From positions 310,001-374,000 of the forward strand of contig NGFI01000008.1 in the NCBI GenBank assembly GCA_002215645.1: DNA of 64,000 bases. The letters run 5' to 3'. Position numbers and translations under genes: made by a program. The notes below the pieces were generated by a model. It searched no databases. It saw only the letters and a program-made list of their open reading frames with translations, and was not told the DNA's origin. Position 1 is the stretch's first letter. Each line of letters begins with the position of its first letter. The stretch is from Gemmatimonadetes bacterium 2013_60CM_65_52 (lineage in GTDB: Bacteria > Gemmatimonadota > Gemmatimonadetes > Gemmatimonadales > Gemmatimonadaceae). Below are positions 15,675 through 24,754 of this stretch, one piece after another.

Positions 15675-16829
15675 ATGCGCATCGCGCTTGCCTGCGACTG
15701 GTTCCTGCCGCGCATGGGTGGTATCGAGCTCCACTTGAGGGACCTCGCCCTGGCTATGCGAGCGCGCGGGCTGGATGCGCGGATCGTCACGACCACCGAG
15801 GGCCAGGACGACGTCGAAGGCGTCCCGGTGCACCGCATACCAGCACTGCGCCTGCCTCGGTCGGGCGTCGCGGTTTCACCGCTCCTCGGGCGCGCCATCT
15901 CTCGCGCGATCCGCGACGAAGGATTCGACCTCGTCCACGCGCACGCCAGCGTCGTTTCTCCCACGGCCTACACGAGTGCCGTCGCGGCGTCGCGGATGGG
16001 AATTCCGACCGTGCTGACGTTTCACTCCATGCTGCACAGCGCGTCGTTTTTCCTGGGCGCTACCGATGCCCTGCTCGGATGGACGGACGGCATCGTTCTC
16101 ACCGCGGTAAGCAGTGTCGTCGCTCGGCAGGCCGCGAGCTGGATGCCCGGGGCCAGCGTCGGCGTTCTGCCCAACGGTGTGGACGTCGCGTTCTGGCACG
16201 GTCCTCCACGACGCCGCAGCGCGGAGGACGTTCACTTCGTGAGCGCCATGCGAATTTCACGGAAAAAGCGTCCGTTGGAGCTGGTGCGTGCCTTCGCCGA
16301 CGCGCTCCGCTTCGTCGCCCGAACGCCGACAATGCACCTCACTATCGCGGGTGACGGGCCAGCTCGTGCGCCAGCAAAACGGCTCGCGGCGGAGCTCGGC
16401 GTCGCTAATTGCGTTTCGCTACCCGGCCACCTGAGTCGCGATGAGCTGCGTGCACTCTACGGTGGCGCTGACGTCTTCGTGCTACCGAGCGAGCGTGAGG
16501 CATTCGGCATCGCCGCACTCGAGGCGCGCACGGCGGGGCTGCCGGTCATCGCGATGCTGGCGGGTGGGGCGCGAGACTTCATCGCACCGGGCACCAACGG
16601 ACTCCTGGCGCGCGATCACGCCGAGTTGCCGCGCATCATGGCGCGCGTCGCACTCGATCCGGCGTTGCGGGAGTTCATCCGCGCGCGAAATCGCGTCGTC
16701 GCCCGGGAATACGACTGGCACGCCGTGGTGGACGACCACCTCGCGATCTATCGCGCGGCGGCGGCGCTGCGGAAAGCACCGGCGCCTACCGCCCACAACA
16801 GCCCGGGCAGCGCGAGCGCAGCGAAGTAG
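15675..16829 (+). CDS. Glycosyltransferase family 4 protein
   Basis: The 384-residue GT-B enzyme has the N-terminal glycine loop LPRMGGIELHLRDLA, the hinge VLPNGVDVAFW and the C-terminal nucleotide-sugar site LPSEREAFGIAALEARTAGLPVI with the Glu-x7-Glu motif. It should transfer a sugar from a nucleotide donor during polysaccharide or glycolipid assembly; donor and acceptor are unknown. It lies eight bases after the Wzi-like gene. Its last 82 bases overlap the convergent membrane-protein gene, and the final 25 residues are a low-complexity Ala/Pro tail. Confidence 0.85.
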   Translation: MRIALACDWFLPRMGGIELHLRDLALAMRARGLDARIVTTTEGQDDVEGVPVHRIPALRLPRSGVAVSPLLGRAISRAIRDEGFDLVHAHASVVSPTAYTSAVAASRMGIPTVLTFHSMLHSASFFLGATDALLGWTDGIVLTAVSSVVARQAASWMPGASVGVLPNGVDVAFWHGPPRRRSAEDVHFVSAMRISRKKRPLELVRAFADALRFVARTPTMHLTIAGDGPARAPAKRLAAELGVANCVSLPGHLSRDELRALYGGADVFVLPSEREAFGIAALEARTAGLPVIAMLAGGARDFIAPGTNGLLARDHAELPRIMARVALDPALREFIRARNRVVAREYDWHAVVDDHLAIYRAAAALRKAPAPTAHNSPGSASAAK

Positions 16830-17710
16830 CAGGCGTGCTGCACCACCGCGATTCCCGCGGCGACATCGGCGGGGATGCCCAACGCGACATACGCCATCAC
16901 GACCGCCGTTTCGTACACGCCGAGATTTCCGGGGACGACCGGCAGCAGCGTCGCGAGGTTGAGTGTCGCGAGCACGAGCAGGCCGCCGGAGAGCGGCAGC
17001 GGCACGTCGAACGCACGCGCGACGCAGAGGATTGCGCTGATCTCCACGAGCTTCTTCAGGAGCGCCAGCAGAAGCGCCGGAACAAATCGGCCAGGGTCGC
17101 GCAGCGGCATGAGGCACGAAGCGAACGTCCCGAGGGCGTTGGCGGCCCGACGCGGAAGCAGTGCCGCAATTCGCGAGCTTTCCGGCGACGGATGCCAGGC
17201 GAGATAGAGACACGCGCTGAGGAGAATCAGGACGCCGCCACACAACGTCAGGACGCCACGCGCCATCCACGCGGGCAGTGGATTGGTTAGAGCGGCGGCG
17301 CCGATGACGGCGACCTTCGCCATGCCGACGAGGAGCTGATCCATCACGCTCACCGAAACCGCAGAGGCGGGCTCCAGGCCGATCTGCGTCACCAGCAATG
17401 CCGCTCCGGCCGCCTCGCCCACCAGCAGCGGTGTCGTATTGAGCGCGGACGACGTCAGCGCCACGACGCCGAGCATGTTGGGAAGCGTGTTGCCGGCCGT
17501 GCGTGGTGCGAGCAGGCGCCACTGTGCCGCCCACAGCGGCAGAATCACCATGTAAAGCACGCACGCGAGCACCAGCCACCCGTGTCGCACACCGGCAATG
17601 GCCAGCGCGATGCGCGCGAGCTCGAGCCGCTGCGTCGCGTGCCAGACGAGGAGTCCGAGCATCAGCACGGCCGCACTGCGCGCAATCAAGCGCAAACGCC
17701 GCGCGTTCAT
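16748..17710 (-). CDS. Flippase-like / LPG-synthase transmembrane-region protein
   Basis: The 320-residue integral membrane protein has about eight hydrophobic segments and the family pattern of the lysylphosphatidylglycerol-synthase transmembrane domain (AglD/MprF-N-like). Typical pieces are AAQWRLLAPR, SALNTTPLLVGEAAGAALL and LLPVVPGNLGVYETAVVMAY. It lacks the soluble aminoacyl-transfer domain of MprF, so a lipid-linked substrate flippase role is more likely. Its start overlaps the stop of the deacetylase gene upstream (ATGA), implying one operon. The 3' end overlaps the convergent glycosyltransferase by 82 bp. Confidence 0.78.
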   Translation of the reverse strand: MNARRLRLIARSAAVLMLGLLVWHATQRLELARIALAIAGVRHGWLVLACVLYMVILPLWAAQWRLLAPRTAGNTLPNMLGVVALTSSALNTTPLLVGEAAGAALLVTQIGLEPASAVSVSVMDQLLVGMAKVAVIGAAALTNPLPAWMARGVLTLCGGVLILLSACLYLAWHPSPESSRIAALLPRRAANALGTFASCLMPLRDPGRFVPALLLALLKKLVEISAILCVARAFDVPLPLSGGLLVLATLNLATLLPVVPGNLGVYETAVVMAYVALGIPADVAAGIAVVQHACYFAALALPGLLWAVGAGAFRSAAAAR

Positions 17711-18426
17711 GCGGTCTTCGACGCAGTCATCAGCTCACGCATCGGAAGAAATGCTGCGCCACGCTGCACGAACAGGTCAATCACTTCGCGCAGGGCATTC
17801 AGCGCAAAGGTCCCGGTGCGAAATCGACAATCGAGCCGGAGCCGCTCGCGGCGAAGGTCGACGAACTCCCAGGGATGCACGAACAGAACGACGGGATCGG
17901 CAAGCGCGCGCAGCCAGGGATCGCGGATCGCGCGCGGAAGCCGGAGCACCGACGACGTGACCGACGCGGGAATGCGGGTGAGCGGCGCGTGCTCGCGCCG
18001 CCTGTGATAGGCTCGCTTGTACTTCGCGAGCGACGAGTCGAGCGTGAACCCGGCCGCGGAGAGCAGGGGGACGTATTTCTCGGGAAAGCGCAGATATGGC
18101 GCGCGGAATGACGTCACCGGCGCGAACGTCCGAAGAACTTCCGTGGACGTCTCGATCTCCCATTGCGCTGCCCGCTCGTCGAGCTTGTCGAACGCGGTGT
18201 GCGTCACGCCGTGACAGCCGAGCTCGTGCCCCGCCTGCACGACCGCAGCAACCGCAGCGGGATATCGCTCGGCTACCTCGGCGGTGGTAAACCAGGTCGC
18301 GCGAACGCCGCGCCGATCCAGAAGATCGAGGAGCGCCGGAGCGCCCTGCTCGACACCGCGGAAGGTGGAGCTCAGGTACGGCGGGCAGTCGGGCTCGAAG
18401 TCGACCGTGAGGGAAACGCGCGTCAC
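17707..18426 (-). CDS. Polysaccharide deacetylase (NodB-like)
   Basis: The 239-residue protein shows the NodB-type carbohydrate esterase 4 motifs: TVDFEPDCP with the catalytic/metal Asp at the start, ATWFTTAEVAERYP, HELGCHGVTHTAF with the zinc-binding His-x3-His-like pair, and TSFRAPYLRF. It should remove an N-acetyl group from an amino sugar in a glycan or glycolipid. A GTG at 18426 was chosen because it gives the canonical start just before SLTVDFEPD; the frame is open to 18468, which would run up to the tRNA. The downstream gene is the flippase-like protein, with overlapping codons. Confidence 0.82.
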   Translation of the reverse strand: MTRVSLTVDFEPDCPPYLSSTFRGVEQGAPALLDLLDRRGVRATWFTTAEVAERYPAAVAAVVQAGHELGCHGVTHTAFDKLDERAAQWEIETSTEVLRTFAPVTSFRAPYLRFPEKYVPLLSAAGFTLDSSLAKYKRAYHRRREHAPLTRIPASVTSSVLRLPRAIRDPWLRALADPVVLFVHPWEFVDLRRERLRLDCRFRTGTFALNALREVIDLFVQRGAAFLPMRELMTASKTA

Positions 18427-18467
18427 TGAGGCTCGAGTGTGGTGATCGGCTGTCCCTGTCCGGCGCA

Positions 18468-18541
18468 TGGGCCCTGCTGGATTCGAACCAGCGACCGATG
18501 GATTATGAGTCCACTGCTCTAACCAACTGAGCTAAGGGCCC
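18468..18541 (-). tRNA. tRNA with anticodon CAU, probably tRNA-Ile2 (lysidine type)
   Basis: On the minus strand a complete cloverleaf is present: acceptor GGGCCCT/AGGGCCC, D-arm AGCTCAGTTGGTTAGAGC, anticodon loop CTCATAA, and T-arm GCTGGTTCGAATCCAGC. The discriminator is A and no CCA is encoded. The anticodon CAU could mean Met or the Ile2 species whose C34 is modified to lysidine. The body resembles E. coli tRNA-Ile2 (CCTTAGCTCAG, GACTCATAATC, GGTCGCTGGTTC) more than elongator tRNA-Met, so Ile2 is favoured. Confidence 0.93.
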
Positions 18542-18630
18542 GCAACGCCCGAAAGGTAGTCCGCCGGATGGTCCCCGCCAATGCGACACCGCCTCTACTC
18601 GGTGACGATGCACCGGTACACTTTGTTCTC

Positions 18631-19668
18631 ATGATTGCGGTCGTCACGGGCTCGTCGGGCTTCATCGGGTCTCACGTCGTGGATGCGCTGCTTGCCCGGG
18701 GCGCGACGGTTCGCGTTCTTCGCCGCCCGGAGAGCCCGGCGTCCCACGATCCGCGCGTTGCGCAATGGACCGCCGACCTGCTCGACGACCGTTCCGTGCG
18801 CGAGAGTCCCATCTGGAAGGACGTCACGCACGTCTTTCACGCCGGTGGTGTCACGAAGCGGCGAACGCTCGCCGAATTCAGATACGGGAATGTCGTTCCG
18901 ACGGCGAACATTCTCTCCGCGCTCGTGGCTCGTGGCAGACGCGTGCCGCGCTTCGTGTATCTGTCGTCGCAGGCGGCGGCGGGGCCCGCCGCATCCCCCG
19001 ATCGCCCGGTGCAGGAGACCGACCCGCCGCATCCCATCGAGGCGTACGGACAGAGCAAGCTCGAGGCGGAAGAGGCGGTCTCGCGCTATGCCGGTCAGCT
19101 TTCCGTAACGATTCTGCGTCCGGGTGCAGTATACGGTCCGCGCGATGTGGACTTTCTGAAGGCGTTCAAGGAAGCTCGGCGTCGGATCGCGTTCCACGCC
19201 GCTCCGCGCGACCAGGCCCTGTCGGTCGTCTACGTCCGCGATCTGGTTCATGCCGTCCTGCTCGCGGGAGACCATCCGGCGGCTTCGGGACGCACCTATT
19301 TTGTCGCCGCCGGCGATGTGGTCACCTGGAACCACATCTACCGGGGCGTCGCGAAACTGGCTGGCACCGTACCCCTCGAGATTCAGCTTCCGCGCGCAGC
19401 GATGTGGGTTGCCGGCCGGGCGGGAAACTTGCTGAGCCTGGTGAGCGGACGGCATTTCCTTCTCAATGCCAACAAGATCGCGCTGTCGCGTCCCAGATGG
19501 TGGCTGTGTGACGCCACCCGCGCGAAACGCGAGCTGGGCTGGAGCGCTACCACGACGCTCGCGGATGGCCTCGAGGAGACGTATCGCTGGTACCTTGATG
19601 CGGGGTGGCTGCGAGCGAAGTCGCCCGCAGCAGCAACGAAGTCGGGCACGCTGGAGAAGCATTCCTGA
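18631..19668 (+). CDS. NAD-dependent epimerase/dehydratase family reductase (CerR-like candidate)
   Basis: The 345-residue extended SDR begins with VVTGSSGFIGSHVVDALLARG, has VFHAGGVTKRRT, a catalytic Ser region YLSSQAA and the Tyr-x3-Lys pair in EAYGQSKLEAEEAV, then RPGAVYGPRD. It is directly upstream of the fused acyl ligase-oxoamine synthase gene and probably in one transcript with it. In the bacterial ceramide pathway described in Caulobacter, a reductase of this extended-SDR type (CerR) acts beside serine palmitoyltransferase. By that analogy this enzyme may reduce a 3-keto (dihydro)sphingoid or ceramide. A sugar-nucleotide or 3-beta-hydroxysteroid-like role is an alternative. ATG 18631 was preferred over 18568. 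Confidence 0.8.
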   Translation: MIAVVTGSSGFIGSHVVDALLARGATVRVLRRPESPASHDPRVAQWTADLLDDRSVRESPIWKDVTHVFHAGGVTKRRTLAEFRYGNVVPTANILSALVARGRRVPRFVYLSSQAAAGPAASPDRPVQETDPPHPIEAYGQSKLEAEEAVSRYAGQLSVTILRPGAVYGPRDVDFLKAFKEARRRIAFHAAPRDQALSVVYVRDLVHAVLLAGDHPAASGRTYFVAAGDVVTWNHIYRGVAKLAGTVPLEIQLPRAAMWVAGRAGNLLSLVSGRHFLLNANKIALSRPRWWLCDATRAKRELGWSATTTLADGLEETYRWYLDAGWLRAKSPAAATKSGTLEKHS

Positions 19669-22600
19669 GCGACTTGAGGTTCGACGATGCCCGCCAGGCG
19701 GGCTGCCGCACGCTGACGGACGTGCTGGAGCATCGCGCGACGCGAGATGGCGCGCGCATCGCGTGCCGCTTTCTGTCGTCATCCGGAGACGAACAGGACG
19801 TGCTGACCTATTCTGGTCTCCACGAGCGCGCTGCCCGTTTCGCGGGATCAATCGCCAAGTGCACCGAGCGCGGCGACCGCGTCGTAGTGTTGCTGCCTCC
19901 TGGGCTGGACTACGTCGCCACGCTGTTTGCCTGCCAGATGGCGGGCGTCATCTGCGTGCCGGCGTATCCCCCGAATCCACGTCGACCGGACGGTCGCGTC
20001 GCGAGCATCGTGGCGGACTGCGGCGCTCACGTCGCGATTGTGTCGGCCGCGTTGCACCACCGTCTCGATGCGTACATCGCCGCATCGCCGACGTTGGTGA
20101 GCGTGCGCTGGCTCGACGTCGAGTCGTTCGCCGGAGCGACTCCGCTGTCATCGCCGCGCGGAAATTCCGCCGATGCACTCGCGTTCCTGCAATACACGTC
20201 GGGCTCCACCGGCGATCCGCGCGGCGTCATGCTGCCGCACTCCGCGGTGCTTCACAATCTCGGCGTCATCATGCGGCAGACGAAAACGCGCGAGGACGAC
20301 GAGGCTGTCCTCTGGGTGCCGCCCTATCATGACATGGGACTCATCGGCGCCATCCTGCAGCCGGTGTACGCCCGCTACCCCGTCAATCTTCTCGCGCCGG
20401 CAACCTTCTCTCAGTTTCCCGTGCGGTGGCTACAGGCGCTCACGCGCTACCGCGCGACGACCACGGCCGCACCCAACTCCGCGTACGACCTGTGCGTCGA
20501 GCGCGTCACCGACGACGAGAAGGCGGGCCTCGATCTCTCGCGTGTCCGTCAAGCACTGAATGGCGCGGAGCCGATTCGTCCGGAGAGCATCGAGCGTTTC
20601 GTCGCCGCATTCGGGCCACAAGGATTCTCCGCGTCCGCGTTCCTTCCGTGCTACGGGCTCGCTGAAGCGACGCTCTTTGCCGCGGGAATCTCTCGCGACG
20701 AAGCGCCGCCGGTGATCACGGTGGACCGTGCGCTCCTCGAGGCGCGGCTCTTCGGCGTCGCCGACAGTGGCAACACCGTGTCTCTCGTGAGCGTCGGGCC
20801 GCCGGCCGACGAGCTCACCATCCACGTCGTCGATCCAGCGCGAGGCGTGCGCTGCGAAGCGGACGAGGTCGGCGAGATCTGGATTGCCGGCGGCAGCGTG
20901 GCCGCCGGCTACTGGGGCCGCGAAGCCGAGACGGCCGAGATCTTCCACGCCCGGCTCGAGGGCAGTGACCAGACGTTTCTTCGCACGGGCGACTTCGGCG
21001 TCATGCACGACGGCGAGCTGGTGGTCACGGGCCGGCTCAAGGATCTCGTGATCGTCGGGGGACGAAACTTCTATCCGCAGGATCTCGAGCATGCCGCGGA
21101 GTCGGCCCACCCACACGTGCGATCGGGCTCGGTGGCGGCGTTCAGCACCGGCGCAGAGGGAAGGGAGCGGGTCGTCGTCGTGGCGGAGGTCGCGCGTCAC
21201 CACCACTCGGCGGATGGCCCCGCGGTCACCGGGGCCGTACGAGCTGCCGTCGCAGACGCCCTTGGCGTCCGCGTGGACGAGGTCGTGCTGATCCGGCACG
21301 GCATGCTTCCCAAGACGTCGAGCGGCAAGCTGCAACGCCGCCTCACGCGCGCGCGCTTCGAGTCGGGCGAGCTTGCTCTCGTCGCACCACTTCCCGAGGC
21401 GCGGCGAAGCACAGCGAGCGCCGAGCCGGCGACGAGCACTGAACGTGCGGGAGAAATCCGCACGTGGCTCCGCGAGTATGCGCGCGAGCGGCTCGATTCG
21501 CGTGGCATGGATGAGCGGCGCGAGCTGCCGGCGGACGTGATGCGCGAGCTCGCCGCGCACGGATTGTTCGGGTTGCAGACGCCGGCGTCGCTGGGCGGCA
21601 TCAGCCTCACCAACGCGGACACGATGCGGGTCATCGAGCAGCTCGCGGCCATCGATCTCACGCTCGCCACCTATGTCGGCGGCCATAACTCGTTAGGGCT
21701 CCGTCCCATTCTGCGATTCGCGGCGCCAGAACTGCGAGACACCATCGTCCCGCCGCTTGCACGCGGCGAACGCCTTGCGGCTCTCGCGCTCACCGAACCT
21801 GCCGCCGGCTCCAACCCCTGGGCCATCGAATCCATCGCGCTGCCCGATGACCCCGGGTGGAGACTGCATGGCGTAAAGAGCTGGATCGGCTCCGCCGGCG
21901 TGGCGAGCACGTTCAACGTGTTCGCGCGCATTCCGGGTGACGACGGCGGCATCACGGCCTTCGTCGCACACGCTGGAACGCCGGGACTGCGTGTGGGCGA
22001 CGCCGCGCTCACGCTCGGTATGCGCGCGATGCTGCAGAATGCCGTGCATCTCGAGGGCGCGTACGTGTCTCGCGAATCCGTGCTGGGCCATGTCGGCGGC
22101 GGAATCGACGTCGCCCACGACACGTTCCTCCATGCACGATTCGGCGTCGCGGCCATGTGTCTCGGCGGCATCAAGCGCGCGCTCCAACTTGCCAGCCGAT
22201 ATGCGACGCGGCGGAGGGTGGCGAGCGGCCGCCTCGCCGATCATCCTGCCACGCGCGCGCGGCTCAGTGCGATCGCGGCGTCTGCATGTGCGCTCGATGC
22301 CTATCTCGCCACGCTCGCCCATGCGCTCGACGAGGGCACCGCAATCGGCGAGGATGCGTTCACGATCTGCAAGACCGCCGCGCCGGAACTGCTCTGGGAG
22401 GCCGTCGATGCGGCCATGCAGTTGGTCGGTGGACGCGGGTACATCGAGACCAATCCACTCGCGCAGCTCCTGCGCGACGCGCGTCTCCTCAGGATTTTCG
22501 AAGGGCCGACGGAGCCGTTGCTGGTGCATCTCGGCGCGCGCGCCATGCGTGAGACGGATGCGCTGCGCGATCTCCTGGCCGTTCGGCTGCAAGCGCCCGA

Positions 22601-24548
22601 CGTCGCGCATCGGCTTGCTGATGCGACGGAGCGGGCGACAGAGCGCCTCACGAGAGTGGGGCGTGGCGCGTCACGGGCTCAGGCGCACCAGTGGTCGTCG
22701 TATCTCCTCGGGACCGCGGCAACGTGGGGTGCGATGGCGGCCTCGGCGCGGATCGCGCGCAACACTGGCATTGCCGGAGCGGAAGTGGCCGTCGCATTGC
22801 TCGAGGAGCGATTCGAGCACGCCATCAGTCGCTGCCGGGCGGCCGATGCCGTCGAGCGTAGCGCTTTTGCTTCAGAGTCACTGGACGCCGCGGTCGTGTG
22901 GGCCAACGGCGGCATCGGCGACGTCGAGCAGCGAAGCAACACCGCGCTGGACCCGATGCTGCATCCGGAATGGGGCGAGGCCAGCGGAACTCGGCCCATG
23001 GAATCAGCGCGTCGCGAACGTTTCGCTGCGTCGACGCCGCCAGCGTCACTGGCATTCATCCTCGGTTGGCTCTCGGATGAATTCCAGATTCCGGCGGAGT
23101 CGCTGAGCGCGGAATCCAGCCTTCGTGACCACGGTCTCGATTCGCTCGCGGCTACGAGGCTGGTGGTGGCACTCGAGACACACCTCTCGCGGCGCATAGA
23201 CGCATCGCAGCTCTGGCGCTCGGCCACCATCGCTGAATTTGCGGCTGCGCTCGAGGGAAGCACGATTCCGGCGGAGCCGATTCCGACTCTGGCCGCTTCG
23301 CGCGCCGGTGCGTCCGACGTACTCGCCATCTCGCATTGGCCGGAGTATCGCGCCCTGCGCGCGAGACTCGCGGAGGCGGAGAACGAAGCGCCCAACCCCT
23401 ACTTCGCCATGCACGAGGGCATTTCCGCGGCGACCGCCGTCGTCGCGGGCCGCGAGCTGCTCAACTTTTCCAGCTACAACTACCTTGGCCTGTCCGGCCA
23501 TCCCGAGGTCACCAACGCTGCCCAGGAGGCGGCCGAGCGGTATGGGACGTCCGTTTCGGCGAGCCGCATTGCGTCCGGTGAGCGGCCATTGCACCGCGAG
23601 CTCGAGCAGGCGCTCGCGACATTCGCCGGCGTGGACGACGCATTGGTCTTCGTGGGCGGGCATGCGACCAACGTCTCAGTGCTCTCGCACCTCTTCGGGC
23701 CGGGCGACCTCGTGCTCTGCGACGCACTCATTCACAACAGCGCACTACAGGGCGCTGCATTTTCAGGCGCGCGCTGGGTCACGTTCCCGCACAACGATTG
23801 GGGCGCGTGCGACCGCATGCTCGCGGACCTTCGCTCACGCCACCGGCGGACGCTCGTCGTCATCGAGGGCGCGTATGGCGCCGACGGCGACATCCCCGAT
23901 CTCGCGCGGTTCGTCGAAGTGAAGTCGCGGCACGGCGCCATGCTGATGGTCGATGAGGCGCATTCCCTCGGCGTGCTCGGGCGGTCTGGCCGTGGCGTCG
24001 CCGAGCATGCCGGTGTGGAGCCCGGGGCGATCGACATTCTGATGGGCACGTTGAGCAAGTCGCTCGCGAGCTGCGGCGGGTACATCGCCGGCAGCGAGGC
24101 CTTGGTGGAGTACCTGAAGTACACCGCACCCGGATTCGTTTACAGCGTGGGCATCACGCCACCAAACGCTGCGGCGGCATTGGCGGCCCTTCATGTGCTG
24201 CGTCGTGAGCCGGAGCGCGTGCGTCGCGTTCAGGCAAACGCCGCCGCGTTTCTGCGATATGCGCGTGACGCCGGTCTCGACACCGGTCACGCACTCGGCA
24301 CGGGCGTCGTTCCCATCATCATCGGTGATTCCATGCGCGCCATGCGCGCCTCGCATGCACTGTTCGAGCGCGGCGTGAACGTCCAGCCGATGATCAGTCC
24401 GGCCGTGGCCAATGACGGCGCACGACTTCGCTTCTTCGTGTCCAGCGAACACACCGACGTGCAGTTGCGCGATGCGGTGCGGCTGACGGCGGAATCGCTT
24501 TCGATGGATCGCGATGGTGGTGCCCTGACTCTCGCGGTTCGCTACTAG
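19605..24548 (+). CDS. Fused fatty acyl-AMP ligase / acyl-CoA dehydrogenase / ACP / alpha-oxoamine synthase
   Basis: One 1647-residue polypeptide carries four modules (numbering from GTG 19605). (1) A fatty acyl-AMP ligase, residues about 25-590, with QYTSGSTGDPRG at 196-207, PPYHDMGLIG, CYGLAEATL and GRLKDLVIVGGRNFYPQD near 476-493. (2) An acyl-CoA dehydrogenase, about 617-985 plus a helical extension, with ALTEPAAGSN, the LVGGRGYIETN block and the probable catalytic Glu966 in RIFEGPTEP. (3) An acyl carrier domain, about 1145-1220, with the phosphopantetheine serine Ser1180 in HGLDSLAA. (4) A PLP alpha-oxoamine synthase, about 1250-1640, with DEAHSLGVLG at 1450-1459 and PLP Lys1485 in GTLSKSLASCGG. 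By family logic the ligase loads a fatty acid on the ACP, the dehydrogenase makes a 2-enoyl chain and the last domain condenses it with an amino acid, probably serine. TTG 19674 is an alternative start, five bases after the upstream gene. Product identity is inference; domain calls are firm. Confidence 0.9.
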   Translation: MAASEVARSSNEVGHAGEAFLSDLRFDDARQAGCRTLTDVLEHRATRDGARIACRFLSSSGDEQDVLTYSGLHERAARFAGSIAKCTERGDRVVVLLPPGLDYVATLFACQMAGVICVPAYPPNPRRPDGRVASIVADCGAHVAIVSAALHHRLDAYIAASPTLVSVRWLDVESFAGATPLSSPRGNSADALAFLQYTSGSTGDPRGVMLPHSAVLHNLGVIMRQTKTREDDEAVLWVPPYHDMGLIGAILQPVYARYPVNLLAPATFSQFPVRWLQALTRYRATTTAAPNSAYDLCVERVTDDEKAGLDLSRVRQALNGAEPIRPESIERFVAAFGPQGFSASAFLPCYGLAEATLFAAGISRDEAPPVITVDRALLEARLFGVADSGNTVSLVSVGPPADELTIHVVDPARGVRCEADEVGEIWIAGGSVAAGYWGREAETAEIFHARLEGSDQTFLRTGDFGVMHDGELVVTGRLKDLVIVGGRNFYPQDLEHAAESAHPHVRSGSVAAFSTGAEGRERVVVVAEVARHHHSADGPAVTGAVRAAVADALGVRVDEVVLIRHGMLPKTSSGKLQRRLTRARFESGELALVAPLPEARRSTASAEPATSTERAGEIRTWLREYARERLDSRGMDERRELPADVMRELAAHGLFGLQTPASLGGISLTNADTMRVIEQLAAIDLTLATYVGGHNSLGLRPILRFAAPELRDTIVPPLARGERLAALALTEPAAGSNPWAIESIALPDDPGWRLHGVKSWIGSAGVASTFNVFARIPGDDGGITAFVAHAGTPGLRVGDAALTLGMRAMLQNAVHLEGAYVSRESVLGHVGGGIDVAHDTFLHARFGVAAMCLGGIKRALQLASRYATRRRVASGRLADHPATRARLSAIAASACALDAYLATLAHALDEGTAIGEDAFTICKTAAPELLWEAVDAAMQLVGGRGYIETNPLAQLLRDARLLRIFEGPTEPLLVHLGARAMRETDALRDLLAVRLQAPDVAHRLADATERATERLTRVGRGASRAQAHQWSSYLLGTAATWGAMAASARIARNTGIAGAEVAVALLEERFEHAISRCRAADAVERSAFASESLDAAVVWANGGIGDVEQRSNTALDPMLHPEWGEASGTRPMESARRERFAASTPPASLAFILGWLSDEFQIPAESLSAESSLRDHGLDSLAATRLVVALETHLSRRIDASQLWRSATIAEFAAALEGSTIPAEPIPTLAASRAGASDVLAISHWPEYRALRARLAEAENEAPNPYFAMHEGISAATAVVAGRELLNFSSYNYLGLSGHPEVTNAAQEAAERYGTSVSASRIASGERPLHRELEQALATFAGVDDALVFVGGHATNVSVLSHLFGPGDLVLCDALIHNSALQGAAFSGARWVTFPHNDWGACDRMLADLRSRHRRTLVVIEGAYGADGDIPDLARFVEVKSRHGAMLMVDEAHSLGVLGRSGRGVAEHAGVEPGAIDILMGTLSKSLASCGGYIAGSEALVEYLKYTAPGFVYSVGITPPNAAAALAALHVLRREPERVRRVQANAAAFLRYARDAGLDTGHALGTGVVPIIIGDSMRAMRASHALFERGVNVQPMISPAVANDGARLRFFVSSEHTDVQLRDAVRLTAESLSMDRDGGALTLAVRY

Positions 24549-24585
24549 GATCCCACCGGCGCGGACGAGCTCACCAATTCACCAA

Positions 24586-24616
24586 CGCCGTCGGCATGAT
24601 GCCGGCGGCGTTTTTT
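24586..24616 (+). terminator. Intrinsic terminator after the fused lipid enzyme
   Basis: CGCCGTCGGCA (24586-24596) pairs with TGCCGGCGGCG (24600-24610), all Watson-Crick except one T-G pair, with a three-base loop and six T residues. It lies 38 bases after the stop codon and isolates the sphingolipid-like transcript from the barrel gene. Confidence 0.88.
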
Positions 24617-24754
24617 CTCGCAGCCTCAGGCGTTCGTGAACGAAATCTTTGTCAGTCTGAGCTCGCTGCATTCCAGGATGGAGGCACAGGCATTGCGCCG
24701 ATGTACTCGTGCCTCGGCGACGTATTCATGGGCTCGATGCATTGGAGGATTCAC

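Noticed and set aside
19605-24548. NRPS or PKS module
   Set aside because: There is no condensation, ketosynthase or acyltransferase domain; the PLP domain and ACAD point to an amino-ketone lipid enzyme.
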